Shown here one piece after another: positions 41,354 through 50,231 of a DNA stretch of 64,000 nt (its first letter is position 1; every line of letters begins with the position of its first letter). The notes beneath the pieces were generated by a model that made no database searches, was not told where the DNA came from, and saw only the letters and a list, made by a program, of their open reading frames with translations. Origin of the DNA: Sandaracinaceae bacterium (GTDB taxonomy: Bacteria; Myxococcota_A; Polyangia; Polyangiales; Houyiibacteriaceae); assembly GCA_016706685.1 (NCBI GenBank), contig JADJJE010000001.1, positions 248,001-312,000 of the forward strand. The letters run 5' to 3'. The position numbers and the translations under genes were made by a program.

Positions 41354-44300
41354 GCGACCTCCGTCTGGGGGTGACGTCGCACCGTTGCGGCCACCACCGC
41401 GTCGATCTCGGTCCAGTAGTCTTCGACGGCGATGCGTAGCGCCCCACCCACGGCGATCACCAACCCACGGTGTGCCTCCACTACCCGCGCTGCCGGCAGC
41501 AGGTGCAGCCCGGCTCGCGGGTCGAACGGCGCTGGCGCCACACGCGCGAGCGTGGCCGGCGAAGGCGGGGCCTCGGCGATCACGAAGGTGAGCTCGAAGT
41601 GGCCCCGCTCGACCCCCTCGGGCCCGGCCGCCACGCGGTGCAGACCGCGCTCGGCATACAGGTAGTTCCCAATCAGCGCGCCGCTGCCGCTCAGCACCAC
41701 CGACATGGGCGCGCGTGGCGTGACGTCCAGCAAGGCGACCAGCTCGTGCAGCTCGATGGCGGGCGCGAAGGGCAGCGCGCTCGAGTCCCCCGCAGGGAGC
41801 ACGAGGCCGGTGGTGCCCCGCGCGGGGAACGCCCACACCTTCCAGCTGCGCGCGCGCGCCTCTTGGGCGAGGCCCCGCAGCCAGTGCGCAGCGGCACCCT
41901 GGAGATCGCGCTCCTGCAGGTACACCGTGGCCCGGTCGACGGGCTCTGCGGTCATCGTGGCGCGAACAGCGGCCTTCGTCAGTCTGGCGCGAAGCTCGTC
42001 GCAGAGCGCCATGTCGACACCGCCGTCGCGGCTGTCCGACCAGAGCGCCCCCAGCAGCAGCTCCTCGTAGACGCGCACCTCCTCGCTGACGGCCTCGAGC
42101 GCCTCGAGCGGCTGCGCCAGCCGCCCCGCGTCGCGTGCCAGCGTAGCCGCGAGCGGCCCTGGGTCGGCGTTCCTCCGTGCCCGGCGTGCGTGCTGGTTCA
42201 GCTGCATGGTGAGGAACCGGCGGCGCTGCAGCAGGCCCTCGATGGCCGGCGACAGAAGCCAACCGTCCGCCTCCCGTCGCACGCGCGCGAAGGCCCAGAT
42301 CACGTCCAGGGAGCGGTGTCGCCCGAGGCGCTCGCCCCGGAACGCGTCGACGTGCCACTCGCCGAGGGCGCGCGAGGCGATGCGAGCCCCATCCTGGCCA
42401 CGCTCCTCGGGCTCGTGGGCAGCCCGCACACGCAGGCTGGCTCCTTCCCAGACCTCCCCGAGCTCGCCCACCAGCCGCGCGAGCGGTGCCGCCAGCGCCT
42501 CGTCGAGGAAGCGCCGCATCCCGCGCGCACCGTAGGCCGGGTCGTGTCCCGCTCGCGCTAGGCGCTCGATGGCCGCGTCGGTGACCGTGAGCGACGCGCG
42601 CGCGTCCATGAACCCCCGCCGCCCCGCCAGCTTCGCCACCATGAGCCGCGTCACCGCCTGCATCTGCGCCTGGTCCAACGACACGAAGGGCACGATGCGG
42701 TCGATACGGTTGATGAACTCGGGGCGGAAGCGCGCCTCGATGGCGTCCTCGTAGCGCTGACCATCGGTCGCGGCCTGCGCGCCGATGCCGAGCGGGGGGC
42801 GTGCGCGATGGCTGGCGCCCAGGTTGCTGGTCATGATCAGGATGACGTTGTGGAAGTACGCGGTGCGCCCGCGCGCGTCGGTCAGCCGCCCCTCCCCGCA
42901 GACCTGCAGTAAGAGGTCGAAGACGCTGGGGTCGGCCTTCTCCAGCTCGTCCAGCAGCACCACCCCGAAGGGCTTGCGGCGCACCTCGCGTGTGAGCGCG
43001 CCCTCGCGGGAGTCCGCGCCGCGGATCAAGCGCTCGGCCGCGCTCGGGTCCGCGTACTCGCTCATGTCGAAGCGGATGAGGTGCGTGGGGTCGCCGAAGA
43101 TCTGCGCGGCCAGCGCGCGCGCGAGCTCGGTCTTGCCCACGCCCGTGGGGCCCACGAACAAGAAGCTGGCCAGCGGCTTCTCGCCCTGCGAGAGCGCAGC
43201 CTTCACCACGCCCAGCGTCTCGATCACCCGCTCGACGGCGTCTTCCTGGCCCACCACGCGCGCGCGCAGCTGGGTGCGCAGCCGATCGGCTCCCAGCGCC
43301 TCGGCCGGGTCCAGCAAGAAGCGCGGCACGCCGGTGGCCACACTGAAGGTGGCATAGGCCTGGTCGGGGTCGATGCCTGCGCTGCCCGCCGGGTCGAGGC
43401 GCCGCGCCGCCGCGCGCACCTCTTCGTAGAGCCGTACTGCTTTTCCCGGGAATGCCCGGTACGGCACATAGCGCTCCGTCAACGTCAGGATGACCCGCTC
43501 CGTCTCGGGCGTGAGCAGCGGGGCATCGGGGGCATTTCCCGCCCGGCGCGTGTCGCTGACCACGTGCGCATGCAGCGCCCGCGCCGCGTCGTCGCGGCTC
43601 ATGGCTGGCACCGCGATGACGTGGAAGAGCGCCAGGAAGCTCGGGTCGCGCTGGCGCAGCTCGTCGAGCACCTCGCTGGTCAGCTCGCCCACCACGCGTA
43701 CGCGGCCATCGTCCACGAAGGGCTTCACGCCGGACGCCAGGTCCACGAAGCCGCCGGCCTTGTCGCCGAAGAGGTCCGCGAGGTCGTCGAAGTAGAGGAT
43801 GGCGTCCAGCCGCGAAGCCGACTCCAGCACGCGACGCAGACGCTCCTGCCACTGCCCGAGGCCGCTCTGCCCGGCGATCAGCTGCGCCCCGGACGTGGCC
43901 CACACCAGCCGCTCGGCGTCCCGCCCCACGCTGCCCAGCCAGCTGCGGAAGACGGCGCTCTTGCCGCTGCCCTCGGGCCCCACCAGCACCACCCCCGAGC
44001 GCGTGGGCGCCGCGAGGAGCGCCCCCAGCGCGGCCTGCTCCTGCTCTCGGCCCACGCACGGGGCGGCGCCTCGGGTCTGCCCGTGCAGCGGCCGCCCCAC
44101 GTGGTCCAGCATCTCCCGGGCCGCGCGACGCTCGGCGAGGCGCGTGAGCTTGCGCGCCAGGCCCGCCGCAGCGCCGCGCTCCTCGTCGCGCTCCGCCAGC
44201 TGCACCTCGAGCAGCTCGAGGTCCACGGTGGGCGCGGGCAGGAGGTCCAGCCATTGGCTCGGCGTGGGCTCGAGGGCTCGGATCAGCCGCTCGGCCTCGG

Positions 44301-44697
44301 CCCTTATGGCGGGCACGAGGGGCTCGTCGGGCTCCACGAAGAACGAGTGCCGCAACGGGAGGATGACCACCCAGTGGGCGTCCCCCTTGGGGATCAGCGC
44401 GCACGGGAAGACCACCTCGGATGCATGCCGCAGCGCGTGCGGCAGGTCTACGCGGCCGAGCGTGACGGGCACCAGACGTCCGCTCACGTCCGGCGCGAGG
44501 TGCAGGTGCGCCACCTCTGGCGCGCTCAGCTTCCGCACTTGTGCCTCGAGGAACAGGCGCAGCTCGGTGAGCACGTCGTCACGATCCCCGAACGCCGCCC
44601 ACTCCGGGCGCATGACGGGATACGCCACGCACGCGCCGCTCGACTCCTCGTGCAGGGCGATCAGGGTGCGCAGCGTGCGGGGAGCCGAGGGGTCCAT
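41350..44697 (-). CDS. Clp1: ClpB-like double AAA+ protein with N- and C-terminal extensions
   Basis: A 1115-residue protein. Residues 1-about 200 are the unfamiliar N-domain. D1 has Walker A GPEGSGKS (240-247), QLIAGQSGLGQWQER and Walker B ILYFDDLADLF (D304-D305 instead of DE). The D1 end resembles ClpB (AFPGKAVRLYEEV). D2 has Walker A GPTGVGKTELA (516-526), VVLLDELEKADPS (D583-E584), EFINRIDRIVPF and GARGMRR; the GYVG pore loop is absent. About 350 residues after D2 match nothing I know. It starts 36 bp after the kinase stop and ends in an ATGA overlap with Clp2. Confidence 0.85.
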   Translation of the reverse strand: MDPSAPRTLRTLIALHEESSGACVAYPVMRPEWAAFGDRDDVLTELRLFLEAQVRKLSAPEVAHLHLAPDVSGRLVPVTLGRVDLPHALRHASEVVFPCALIPKGDAHWVVILPLRHSFFVEPDEPLVPAIRAEAERLIRALEPTPSQWLDLLPAPTVDLELLEVQLAERDEERGAAAGLARKLTRLAERRAAREMLDHVGRPLHGQTRGAAPCVGREQEQAALGALLAAPTRSGVVLVGPEGSGKSAVFRSWLGSVGRDAERLVWATSGAQLIAGQSGLGQWQERLRRVLESASRLDAILYFDDLADLFGDKAGGFVDLASGVKPFVDDGRVRVVGELTSEVLDELRQRDPSFLALFHVIAVPAMSRDDAARALHAHVVSDTRRAGNAPDAPLLTPETERVILTLTERYVPYRAFPGKAVRLYEEVRAAARRLDPAGSAGIDPDQAYATFSVATGVPRFLLDPAEALGADRLRTQLRARVVGQEDAVERVIETLGVVKAALSQGEKPLASFLFVGPTGVGKTELARALAAQIFGDPTHLIRFDMSEYADPSAAERLIRGADSREGALTREVRRKPFGVVLLDELEKADPSVFDLLLQVCGEGRLTDARGRTAYFHNVILIMTSNLGASHRARPPLGIGAQAATDGQRYEDAIEARFRPEFINRIDRIVPFVSLDQAQMQAVTRLMVAKLAGRRGFMDARASLTVTDAAIERLARAGHDPAYGARGMRRFLDEALAAPLARLVGELGEVWEGASLRVRAAHEPEERGQDGARIASRALGEWHVDAFRGERLGRHRSLDVIWAFARVRREADGWLLSPAIEGLLQRRRFLTMQLNQHARRARRNADPGPLAATLARDAGRLAQPLEALEAVSEEVRVYEELLLGALWSDSRDGGVDMALCDELRARLTKAAVRATMTAEPVDRATVYLQERDLQGAAAHWLRGLAQEARARSWKVWAFPARGTTGLVLPAGDSSALPFAPAIELHELVALLDVTPRAPMSVVLSGSGALIGNYLYAERGLHRVAAGPEGVERGHFELTFVIAEAPPSPATLARVAPAPFDPRAGLHLLPAARVVEAHRGLVIAVGGALRIAVEDYWTEIDAVVAATVRRHPQTEVA

Positions 44698-44733
44698 GGG
44701 GCGGACATCATACGGGTCCGCGCGGCCGGCGCC

Positions 44734-46554
44734 TCATGTGTTCTCGCTCGGCTTCGGCCCCCAGCGAGCGAGGGCCAATGCCGCGACCGGCACCGCCACC
44801 GACAGCCCGATGAAGAGCTCGTCGATGATGGCGGGCTCGAGCGCGCCCGCGAACGCCACCGCCAGGCTGAGTGACGCGAGGCCCGCCCCGCCACGGTGGA
44901 ACACCGACAGCGCGAGCCCGCCCCCCGTGAGCAGGAAGGCATCGGTCAGCAGCACCGCGGCCGCCGAGCTGCCCGCCACGTGCCCAGCCACGCGCTGCAG
45001 AAAGCTGAGCGCCAGGGTGGAGACGCAGATCTGCGCGATGCGCCGGTTCACCAGGTTGAACTCGCCGCGACGACGCCAAGCGACCACCACCGCGATCATG
45101 ACGCCCAGGATGCCGGCTCCCACGATGGCCAGGCGCTCGGTCGACGGCTGGAAGCTGGGCCGGTCGAGGCGCTGTACGAAGAGCCCGAGCGTGAGCGCCA
45201 ACACCCCCACCGCCAGGCCGAGCGCTGCCCTCGTGCGCGGGCCAGCGCCGAAGCTGAGGTCGCGGTCCTGCTCTAGAGCCATGGCGCGTGAGGCGCGCTC
45301 CTGGTTCTCACGGCGCCGTGCCTCCAATTGCTCGCGCAGCACCTCGTGCTCCGTGGCCACTGCCGGCAGCGACTCGAAGAGGGCCTGCGCGGCGTCTACG
45401 TGATCGAGCGCCAGCTCGAAGCGCACCATCTGGGTGATGGCGTCACTCAGCCCCACGCGGGCGTCGGGGTGCTCGGGCCACACCTCGCGCGCCTGCTCGA
45501 AGGCAAAGCGCGTCTCGGTGAACAGAGACTGAGCGCGCCCGTAGTCGGCCTGAGCGGGGTCTCGCGCGAGCGACGTGAGCTGCAGCAGCCTCGCCCGAGC
45601 GGTTGCCACGAGGGATGACGCTGCACGGTGCTCGCGAAACTGGAGCAGGGCATCGCGCAGCTCATTGACGGTCTGATAGCGCGCGTCCGGGTCCCGCGCG
45701 CAGGCCCGCTGAAGGATGGCCGCCAGTTCCTCCGGCACGTCGGGACCGTACGCGTACGCTTCGCAGCGCATGGCAGCCGCCACGGTGGACAGCACGGTGT
45801 CGCCGCTGTGGCGCAGCTGGCCCGTCGCCGCATGGTGCAGGCTGGCACCCAACAAGAACACGTCCGAACGGACGTCCGAGCGCCCGCGCGCCATCTCGGG
45901 TGGCATGTAGGCAGGCGTCCCCGCCAACCTGTTGGTGGCGTCGTCGGCCAGGCGCCGGGCTACGCCCCAGTCCAGCAGGTACACCTCGCCGAAGTCCCCG
46001 ATCATGACGTTGTCGGGCTTGATGTCGCGGTGCAGCACGCCACGGCTGTGGGCGAAAGCACACGCCTGGCAGACCTGCAGGATGACCTCGATGTGGCGCT
46101 CGAGCGGCGCGCGCGTGTCGATCAGCTCGTCCCACGAACGCCCGCCGATGCGCTTCATGACCACGGCCGGGCCTTCGGCGTCCTGCACCACCGCGTGCAC
46201 CGGCACGATGTTCGGGTGCTCGAGCTGGCCCGTGATGATGGCCTCTTCGAGCAGCTGTCGCGAGGCCCCTTCCGTGGGCGTGTGCGCGCGCTTCACCGCC
46301 ACCTCGCGCAAGAGGGCGCGCTGCTGGGCGAGCCAGACAGTGGCCATCCCGCCCTCGCCCAGCACATACTCCAGCCGGTAGTCGCCCTCACCGCCGAGCG
46401 TCAGTAGGGCGCGCGGGAGCTGGGACGTCCGCGGCGCTTCGGGCAGCAGATCGCCGCGCCCGAGCGAGGTGTCCGGATCGGCCGTCTCGCGGATGCCCTC
46501 GGCGAGCAGGGTTCGGCGCAGCGCCTCGAGCTCGTCCTCACGCGAAGTGGTCAC
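44734..46554 (-). CDS. Membrane-anchored Ser/Thr protein kinase, first gene of the Clp operon
   Basis: A 606-residue Hanks-type kinase. The catalytic domain (about 50-310) has the Gly loop LGEGGMATVWLA, the Lys in EVAVKRA, LHRDIKPDNVMIG and DWG in place of DFG (VYLLDWGVARRL), then the activation segment AGTPAYMPPEMARGRS. A helical, TPR-like part (about 320-450) is followed by about six membrane segments at the C-terminus. GTG 46554 has GGAGG at proper spacing, which decides against the frame to 46602. It precedes Clp1 by 36 bp. I infer that it controls the Clp proteins or senses the stress they serve. Confidence 0.88.
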   Translation of the reverse strand: MTTSREDELEALRRTLLAEGIRETADPDTSLGRGDLLPEAPRTSQLPRALLTLGGEGDYRLEYVLGEGGMATVWLAQQRALLREVAVKRAHTPTEGASRQLLEEAIITGQLEHPNIVPVHAVVQDAEGPAVVMKRIGGRSWDELIDTRAPLERHIEVILQVCQACAFAHSRGVLHRDIKPDNVMIGDFGEVYLLDWGVARRLADDATNRLAGTPAYMPPEMARGRSDVRSDVFLLGASLHHAATGQLRHSGDTVLSTVAAAMRCEAYAYGPDVPEELAAILQRACARDPDARYQTVNELRDALLQFREHRAASSLVATARARLLQLTSLARDPAQADYGRAQSLFTETRFAFEQAREVWPEHPDARVGLSDAITQMVRFELALDHVDAAQALFESLPAVATEHEVLREQLEARRRENQERASRAMALEQDRDLSFGAGPRTRAALGLAVGVLALTLGLFVQRLDRPSFQPSTERLAIVGAGILGVMIAVVVAWRRRGEFNLVNRRIAQICVSTLALSFLQRVAGHVAGSSAAAVLLTDAFLLTGGGLALSVFHRGGAGLASLSLAVAFAGALEPAIIDELFIGLSVAVPVAALALARWGPKPSENT

Positions 46555-46637
46555 CGTGCCTCCCCCCGCCCCAGCGAGCAGGGTGCCCCACCGGCACCTC
46601 ATGGATACAAATCGTAAACGTCACGGCGCGCTGCCTC

Positions 46638-46688
46638 TTGACGGCCCGTGTAACAACGACTAGAACCCGTTCTAGAACACGTTCTAGT
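46638..46688 (+). promoter_or_regulatory. Double KstR-type operator over the promoter of the sterol side-chain operon
   Basis: Two palindromes overlap head to tail: CTAGAACCCGTTCTAG (46660-46675) and CTAGAACACGTTCTAG (46672-46687), sharing one CTAG. Each is a perfect 7-2-7 inverted repeat and each fits the KstR consensus TnnAACnnGTTnnA. The first covers the -10 of a candidate promoter, TTGACG (46638-46643), 17 bases, TAGAAC (46661-46666). A repressor bound here would block RNA polymerase. The region is also the divergent gap to the kinase-Clp operon, whose control might be affected. Confidence 0.8.
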
Positions 46689-46706
46689 TGCTGACCGGAG
46701 ACGAAC

Positions 46707-47054
46707 ATGACGGGCATGGTACGCGATACACGAGAGTACTTCGACACACTCGACGAGCGCTTCGTAGCAGACGCCGCCCGCGGGGTCAGCGCCACGCTGC
46801 AGTACGAGCTCTCGGGCGAGACCGGCGGCAAGTGGTACGTGCGCGTCCGCAGCGGCCAGCTGATCGAGATCTCGCAAGGCCAGGCCGAGCGCCCCACCCT
46901 CACGCTGCGCATGGACGCCCGCAAGTTCGTGGACATGACCAACGGCACCCTCGACGGCACGCTGGCCTACATGCTGCGCGACCTGCGCGTGCACGGGAAC
47001 GTGGCGCTGGCCGGCCGCATGAAGCAGTTCCTGCCCCCGCGCACCACCCACTGA
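46707..47054 (+). CDS. SCP2 sterol-binding domain protein
   Basis: A 115-residue single SCP2 domain: YFDTLDERFVADAARGVSAT, the strand KWYVRVRSGQLIEISQGQ and the helix KFVDMTNGTLDGTLAYML. SCP2 proteins bind sterols or acyl-CoAs in a hydrophobic tunnel and may carry substrate to the enzymes that follow. It is the first gene behind the double KstR-type operator and is 16 bp from the DUF35 gene. ATG 46716 is an alternative start. Confidence 0.85.
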   Translation: MTGMVRDTREYFDTLDERFVADAARGVSATLQYELSGETGGKWYVRVRSGQLIEISQGQAERPTLTLRMDARKFVDMTNGTLDGTLAYMLRDLRVHGNVALAGRMKQFLPPRTTH

Positions 47055-47070
47055 CGCGACGAGAGAGACC

Positions 47071-47979
47071 ATGACCGAAGCACTTTCAGCTCCCTACGTC
47101 CTCGAGTACACCTACCGGCGCTCGATGGGCCCCGTGATCGGGCGCTTCCTCGAGGGGCTGCGCTACGAGATCCTCGAGGGCGTCAAGACGGCCGACGGCC
47201 GCGTGCTCTGCCCGCCGCAGGAGTACGACGAGACCGGCGCCCCCACCACGGGCGAGTTCGTGGCCCTGCGCCCCACGGGCGTGCTCAAGTCGTGGACCTG
47301 GGTGGCCGAGCCGCGCCCCACGCACCCGCGCAAGGTGCCGTTCGCGTTCGCCATCGTGCAGATCGACGGCACGGACAGCTGCATCACGCACATCCTGGAC
47401 GCCAAGGACCCGAAGCAGCTCCAGACCGGCATGCGCGTGCGCGTGCGCTGGGCCGCCCAGAAGCAGGGCACCATCCACGACATCGAGGGCTTCGAAGTGA
47501 GCTCGCCCATCCTGCCGGGCCCCGTGCACCTCGACTTCAGCGTCATGCCGGGCCTGCATCAGAGCGCGTACCTGCGCGGCTTCCAGGAGGGCAAAATCAT
47601 CGGCGGCAAGTGCCAGACCACCGGCAAGGTCTATGTGCCGCCGCGCGGCGCGAGCCCCGTGGATGGCAAGCCCACCGAGGAGTACGTGGAGCTGCCGCAC
47701 ACCGGCGTGCTCACCACCTTCACCGTGGTGCGCATCCCCTTCGAGGGCCAGAAGCTCACCCCGCCCTACTGCTTCGGCGCCATCGTCTTGGACAGCGCCG
47801 ACCTCCCCATCTACCACTTGATCAGCGGCGTCCCGCACGACGAGATCCGCATGGGCATGCGGGTGAAGGCCAAGTGGAAGCCGCGTGAGCAGTGGGAGAC
47901 CTCGCTCGAGAACATCCTCTATTTCGAACCGACCGGTGAGCCCGACGCGCCGTTCGAGAGCTACTCGGAGCACCTCTGA
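47071..47979 (+). CDS. Tandem DUF35 OB-fold protein, partner of thiolase-like aldolases
   Basis: A 302-residue protein made of two DUF35 units, about 15-150 and 170-290. Each has a zinc-ribbon-like start that has lost most Cys (RVLCPPQEYDETG; GGKCQTTGKVYVPPRG) followed by an OB-fold. Rv3521 of M. tuberculosis, next to ltp4 and ltp3, has the same size and arrangement. In ChsH2-Ltp2 the DUF35 domain is needed for aldolase activity, so this protein probably forms a complex with the two thiolase-like proteins downstream. Its stop overlaps the next start. Confidence 0.82.
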   Translation: MTEALSAPYVLEYTYRRSMGPVIGRFLEGLRYEILEGVKTADGRVLCPPQEYDETGAPTTGEFVALRPTGVLKSWTWVAEPRPTHPRKVPFAFAIVQIDGTDSCITHILDAKDPKQLQTGMRVRVRWAAQKQGTIHDIEGFEVSSPILPGPVHLDFSVMPGLHQSAYLRGFQEGKIIGGKCQTTGKVYVPPRGASPVDGKPTEEYVELPHTGVLTTFTVVRIPFEGQKLTPPYCFGAIVLDSADLPIYHLISGVPHDEIRMGMRVKAKWKPREQWETSLENILYFEPTGEPDAPFESYSEHL

Positions 47980-49037
47980 TGCGTGACATCGCCATCGTCG
48001 CCTTCTCACAACTTCCCTCCGAGCGGCGCGCCGAGCCCCGCGACGAGGCCGAGATGGTGGAGGCCATCGTCAACGGAGCCCTGGGCCAAGTGGGCCTCAC
48101 GCACGACGACGTGGGCTTCACCGTGAGCGGCAGCTCCGACTACCTCGTGGGCCGACCGTTCTCGTTCGTGGCTGCCGTGGACGGGCTCAAGGCCTGGCCG
48201 CCCATCCGCGAGTCGCACGTGGAGATGGACGGCGCGTTCGCGCTCTACGAAGCGTGGGTGCGCCTGCTGCACGGCGACATCGACGTGGCGCTGGTGTTCT
48301 CGTTCGGCCGCGGCTCGCTCGGGCCCATCCCGGACATCATGAACCTGCAGAACGACCCGTACTACGTGCAGCCCCTCGGGCTCGACGCGATCAGCGCGGC
48401 GGCGCTCCAAGCGCGTGCGCTCATCGACGCGGGCAAGGCCACCGAGCGCGACTTCGCGGACATCGCGGTGCGCAGCCGGCGCGACGCCATGCAGAACCCC
48501 AACGCGCAGGTGAAGGGCGAGTTCGACGCGAAGAAGATCCTGAAGGAGGAGCCCTACCTCAGCTCGCCGCTGCGCAAGAGCTTCTGCCCGCCCATCACCG
48601 ACGGCGCCGCCTGCGTCATCCTGGCCAGCGGCGACAAGGCGCGCGCGCTCTGCAAGCGCCCCGCGTTCATCCGCGGCATCGACCATCGCGTGGAGGCCCA
48701 CTCGCTGGGTCTGCGCGACCTCACCCAGAGCCCCTCGGCGCGCCTGGCTGGCGAGCGAGCGGGGGTGGGCAAGGCCAAGGTGGACGTGGCCGAGCTGCAC
48801 GCGCCCTTCGCGCACCAGGAGATCATCTTGAAAGAAGCGCTGGGTCTCGACGAGAGCGTGAAGATCAACCCCTCGGGAGGCGCGCTCGCCGCGAACTCCA
48901 TCATGACCGCCGGTCTCATCCGCTTCGGAGAGGCCGCCGCCCGCATCATGGACGGCAGCGCCAAGCGCGCCGTGGCCCACTGCACGAGCGGACCGTGCCT
49001 GCAGCAGAACCTGGTTGCCGTCTTGGAGGCTGAGTGA
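47979..49037 (+). CDS. Ltp4-type thiolase-like protein (putative steroid-CoA aldolase)
   Basis: A 352-residue protein of the SCP-x thiolase group, beginning MRDIAIVAFSQLPSERRAEP. At the place of the nucleophilic Cys it has ESHVEMDGAFALYEAW, so it cannot act as a normal thiolase. Such Cys-less homologues (Ltp2, Ltp3, Ltp4) are retro-aldolases that shorten sterol side chains. KINPSGGALAANSIMTAGL and AHCTSGPCLQQN fit the C-terminal thiolase half. Rv3522 has the same size and neighbours. It overlaps DUF35 upstream and the Ltp3-like gene downstream. Confidence 0.82.
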   Translation: MRDIAIVAFSQLPSERRAEPRDEAEMVEAIVNGALGQVGLTHDDVGFTVSGSSDYLVGRPFSFVAAVDGLKAWPPIRESHVEMDGAFALYEAWVRLLHGDIDVALVFSFGRGSLGPIPDIMNLQNDPYYVQPLGLDAISAAALQARALIDAGKATERDFADIAVRSRRDAMQNPNAQVKGEFDAKKILKEEPYLSSPLRKSFCPPITDGAACVILASGDKARALCKRPAFIRGIDHRVEAHSLGLRDLTQSPSARLAGERAGVGKAKVDVAELHAPFAHQEIILKEALGLDESVKINPSGGALAANSIMTAGLIRFGEAAARIMDGSAKRAVAHCTSGPCLQQNLVAVLEAE

Positions 49038-50185
49038 TGTCTGAACGTTGCGCCGTCATCGGCATTGGCCAGACCGAACACCGCGAGAGCCGCAAGGACG
49101 TCTCGCTCCCCGGGCTCCTGCGTGAGGCGCTGTTCCGCGCCCTCGAGGACGCCGACCGCACGCTCGCGGACATGGACGCCATCGTCATCGGCACGGCCCC
49201 CGACATGTTCGAGGGCGTGATGATGCCGGAGCTCTTCATGGCCGACGCGCTCGGCGCCGTGGGCAAGCCCATCTTCCGCGTGCACACCGCCGGCTCCGTG
49301 GGCGGCTCTACCGCGGTGGTGGCCAGCCACTTGATCGAGAACGGCGTGCACCAGCAGGTGCTCACCCTCGCGTTCGAGAAGCAGAGCGAGGCCAACGCCA
49401 TGTGGGCCCTCTCGCCCGCCATCCCCTTCCAGCCACAGCTGGTGGCCGGCGCCGGCGGCTACTTCGCGCCGCTGATCCGCAGCTACATGGCGCGGCACGA
49501 CGCGCACCCCGACGCGGGCCCCATGGTGGCCGTGAAGGACCGCGAGAACGGCCTCTTGAACCCCAAGGCGCACCTGCACCTCACGCAGACGCTGGACGAG
49601 GTGAAGGCCTCGCCCATGCTGTGGGACCCGATCCGCTACTCCGAGACCTGCCCCTCGTCCGACGGCGCGGTCGCGATGGTGCTGGCCAACGACAAGCACG
49701 CCAAGGGCTGCAAGAACCCCGCGTGGATCCTGGGCACCAGCGTGCGCACCGAGCGCACGTTCATGGCGGGCCGCGACCAGGTCAACCCCAAGGCCGGCCA
49801 GATGTGCGCCAAGGACGTGTACGACCAGGCGCGCATCGACCCGCGCAAGGACGTGGACTGCGCCGAGATCTACGTGCCCTTCTCGTGGTTCGAGCCCATG
49901 TGGCTCGAGAACCTCGGCTTCTGCGAGCCGGGCGAGGGCTGGAAGTGGACCATGGAGGGCAAGACCCGCATCGGCGGTCAGCTGCCCCTCAACATGAGCG
50001 GCGGCGTGCTCTGCACCAACCCCATCGGCGCCAGCGGCATGATCCGCTTCGCCGAGGCCGCACGCCAAGTGCGCGGGACCGCAGAGCGTCACCAGGTGGA
50101 CGGCGCCAAGATCGCCATCGGTCACGCCTACGGCGGCGGCTCGCAGTTCTTCGCCATGTGGGCCGTCGGTAGCGCCCGCCCCTGA
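49037..50185 (+). CDS. Ltp3-type thiolase-like protein (putative steroid-CoA aldolase)
   Basis: A 382-residue SCP-x-type thiolase homologue. The segment FRVHTAGSVGGSTAVVASHL has Ser/Gly at the position where thiolases carry Cys, again pointing to aldolase chemistry. LNMSGGVLCTNPIGASGMIR and IGHAYGGGSQFFAMW mark the C-terminal catalytic loops. GGAGG at 49025-49029 supports ATG 49037; GTG 49034 is possible. In Rhodococcus Ltp3 and Ltp4 are needed for C-24-branched sterol side chains. The pair here, with DUF35, would make the same aldolase complex. Confidence 0.82.
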   Translation: MSERCAVIGIGQTEHRESRKDVSLPGLLREALFRALEDADRTLADMDAIVIGTAPDMFEGVMMPELFMADALGAVGKPIFRVHTAGSVGGSTAVVASHLIENGVHQQVLTLAFEKQSEANAMWALSPAIPFQPQLVAGAGGYFAPLIRSYMARHDAHPDAGPMVAVKDRENGLLNPKAHLHLTQTLDEVKASPMLWDPIRYSETCPSSDGAVAMVLANDKHAKGCKNPAWILGTSVRTERTFMAGRDQVNPKAGQMCAKDVYDQARIDPRKDVDCAEIYVPFSWFEPMWLENLGFCEPGEGWKWTMEGKTRIGGQLPLNMSGGVLCTNPIGASGMIRFAEAARQVRGTAERHQVDGAKIAIGHAYGGGSQFFAMWAVGSARP

Positions 50186-50231
50186 GTCGAGTCAGCCTAG
50201 CCAGAACCGGAAGCCCGAGAGAGCAAGAGCC

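Noticed and set aside
37820..41374. 1184-codon open frame on the plus strand opposite Clp2
   Set aside because: It is antisense to a gene with clear AAA+ motifs, its protein is His/Arg/Gln-rich without any domain, and long stop-free antisense frames are common in DNA this GC-rich.
41354..44404. Extension of the Clp2 frame upstream to 2189 codons
   Set aside because: The extra part lies in another frame of Clp1 and is Arg/Ala/Gly-rich noise. ATG 41353 overlapping the Clp1 stop is the natural start.
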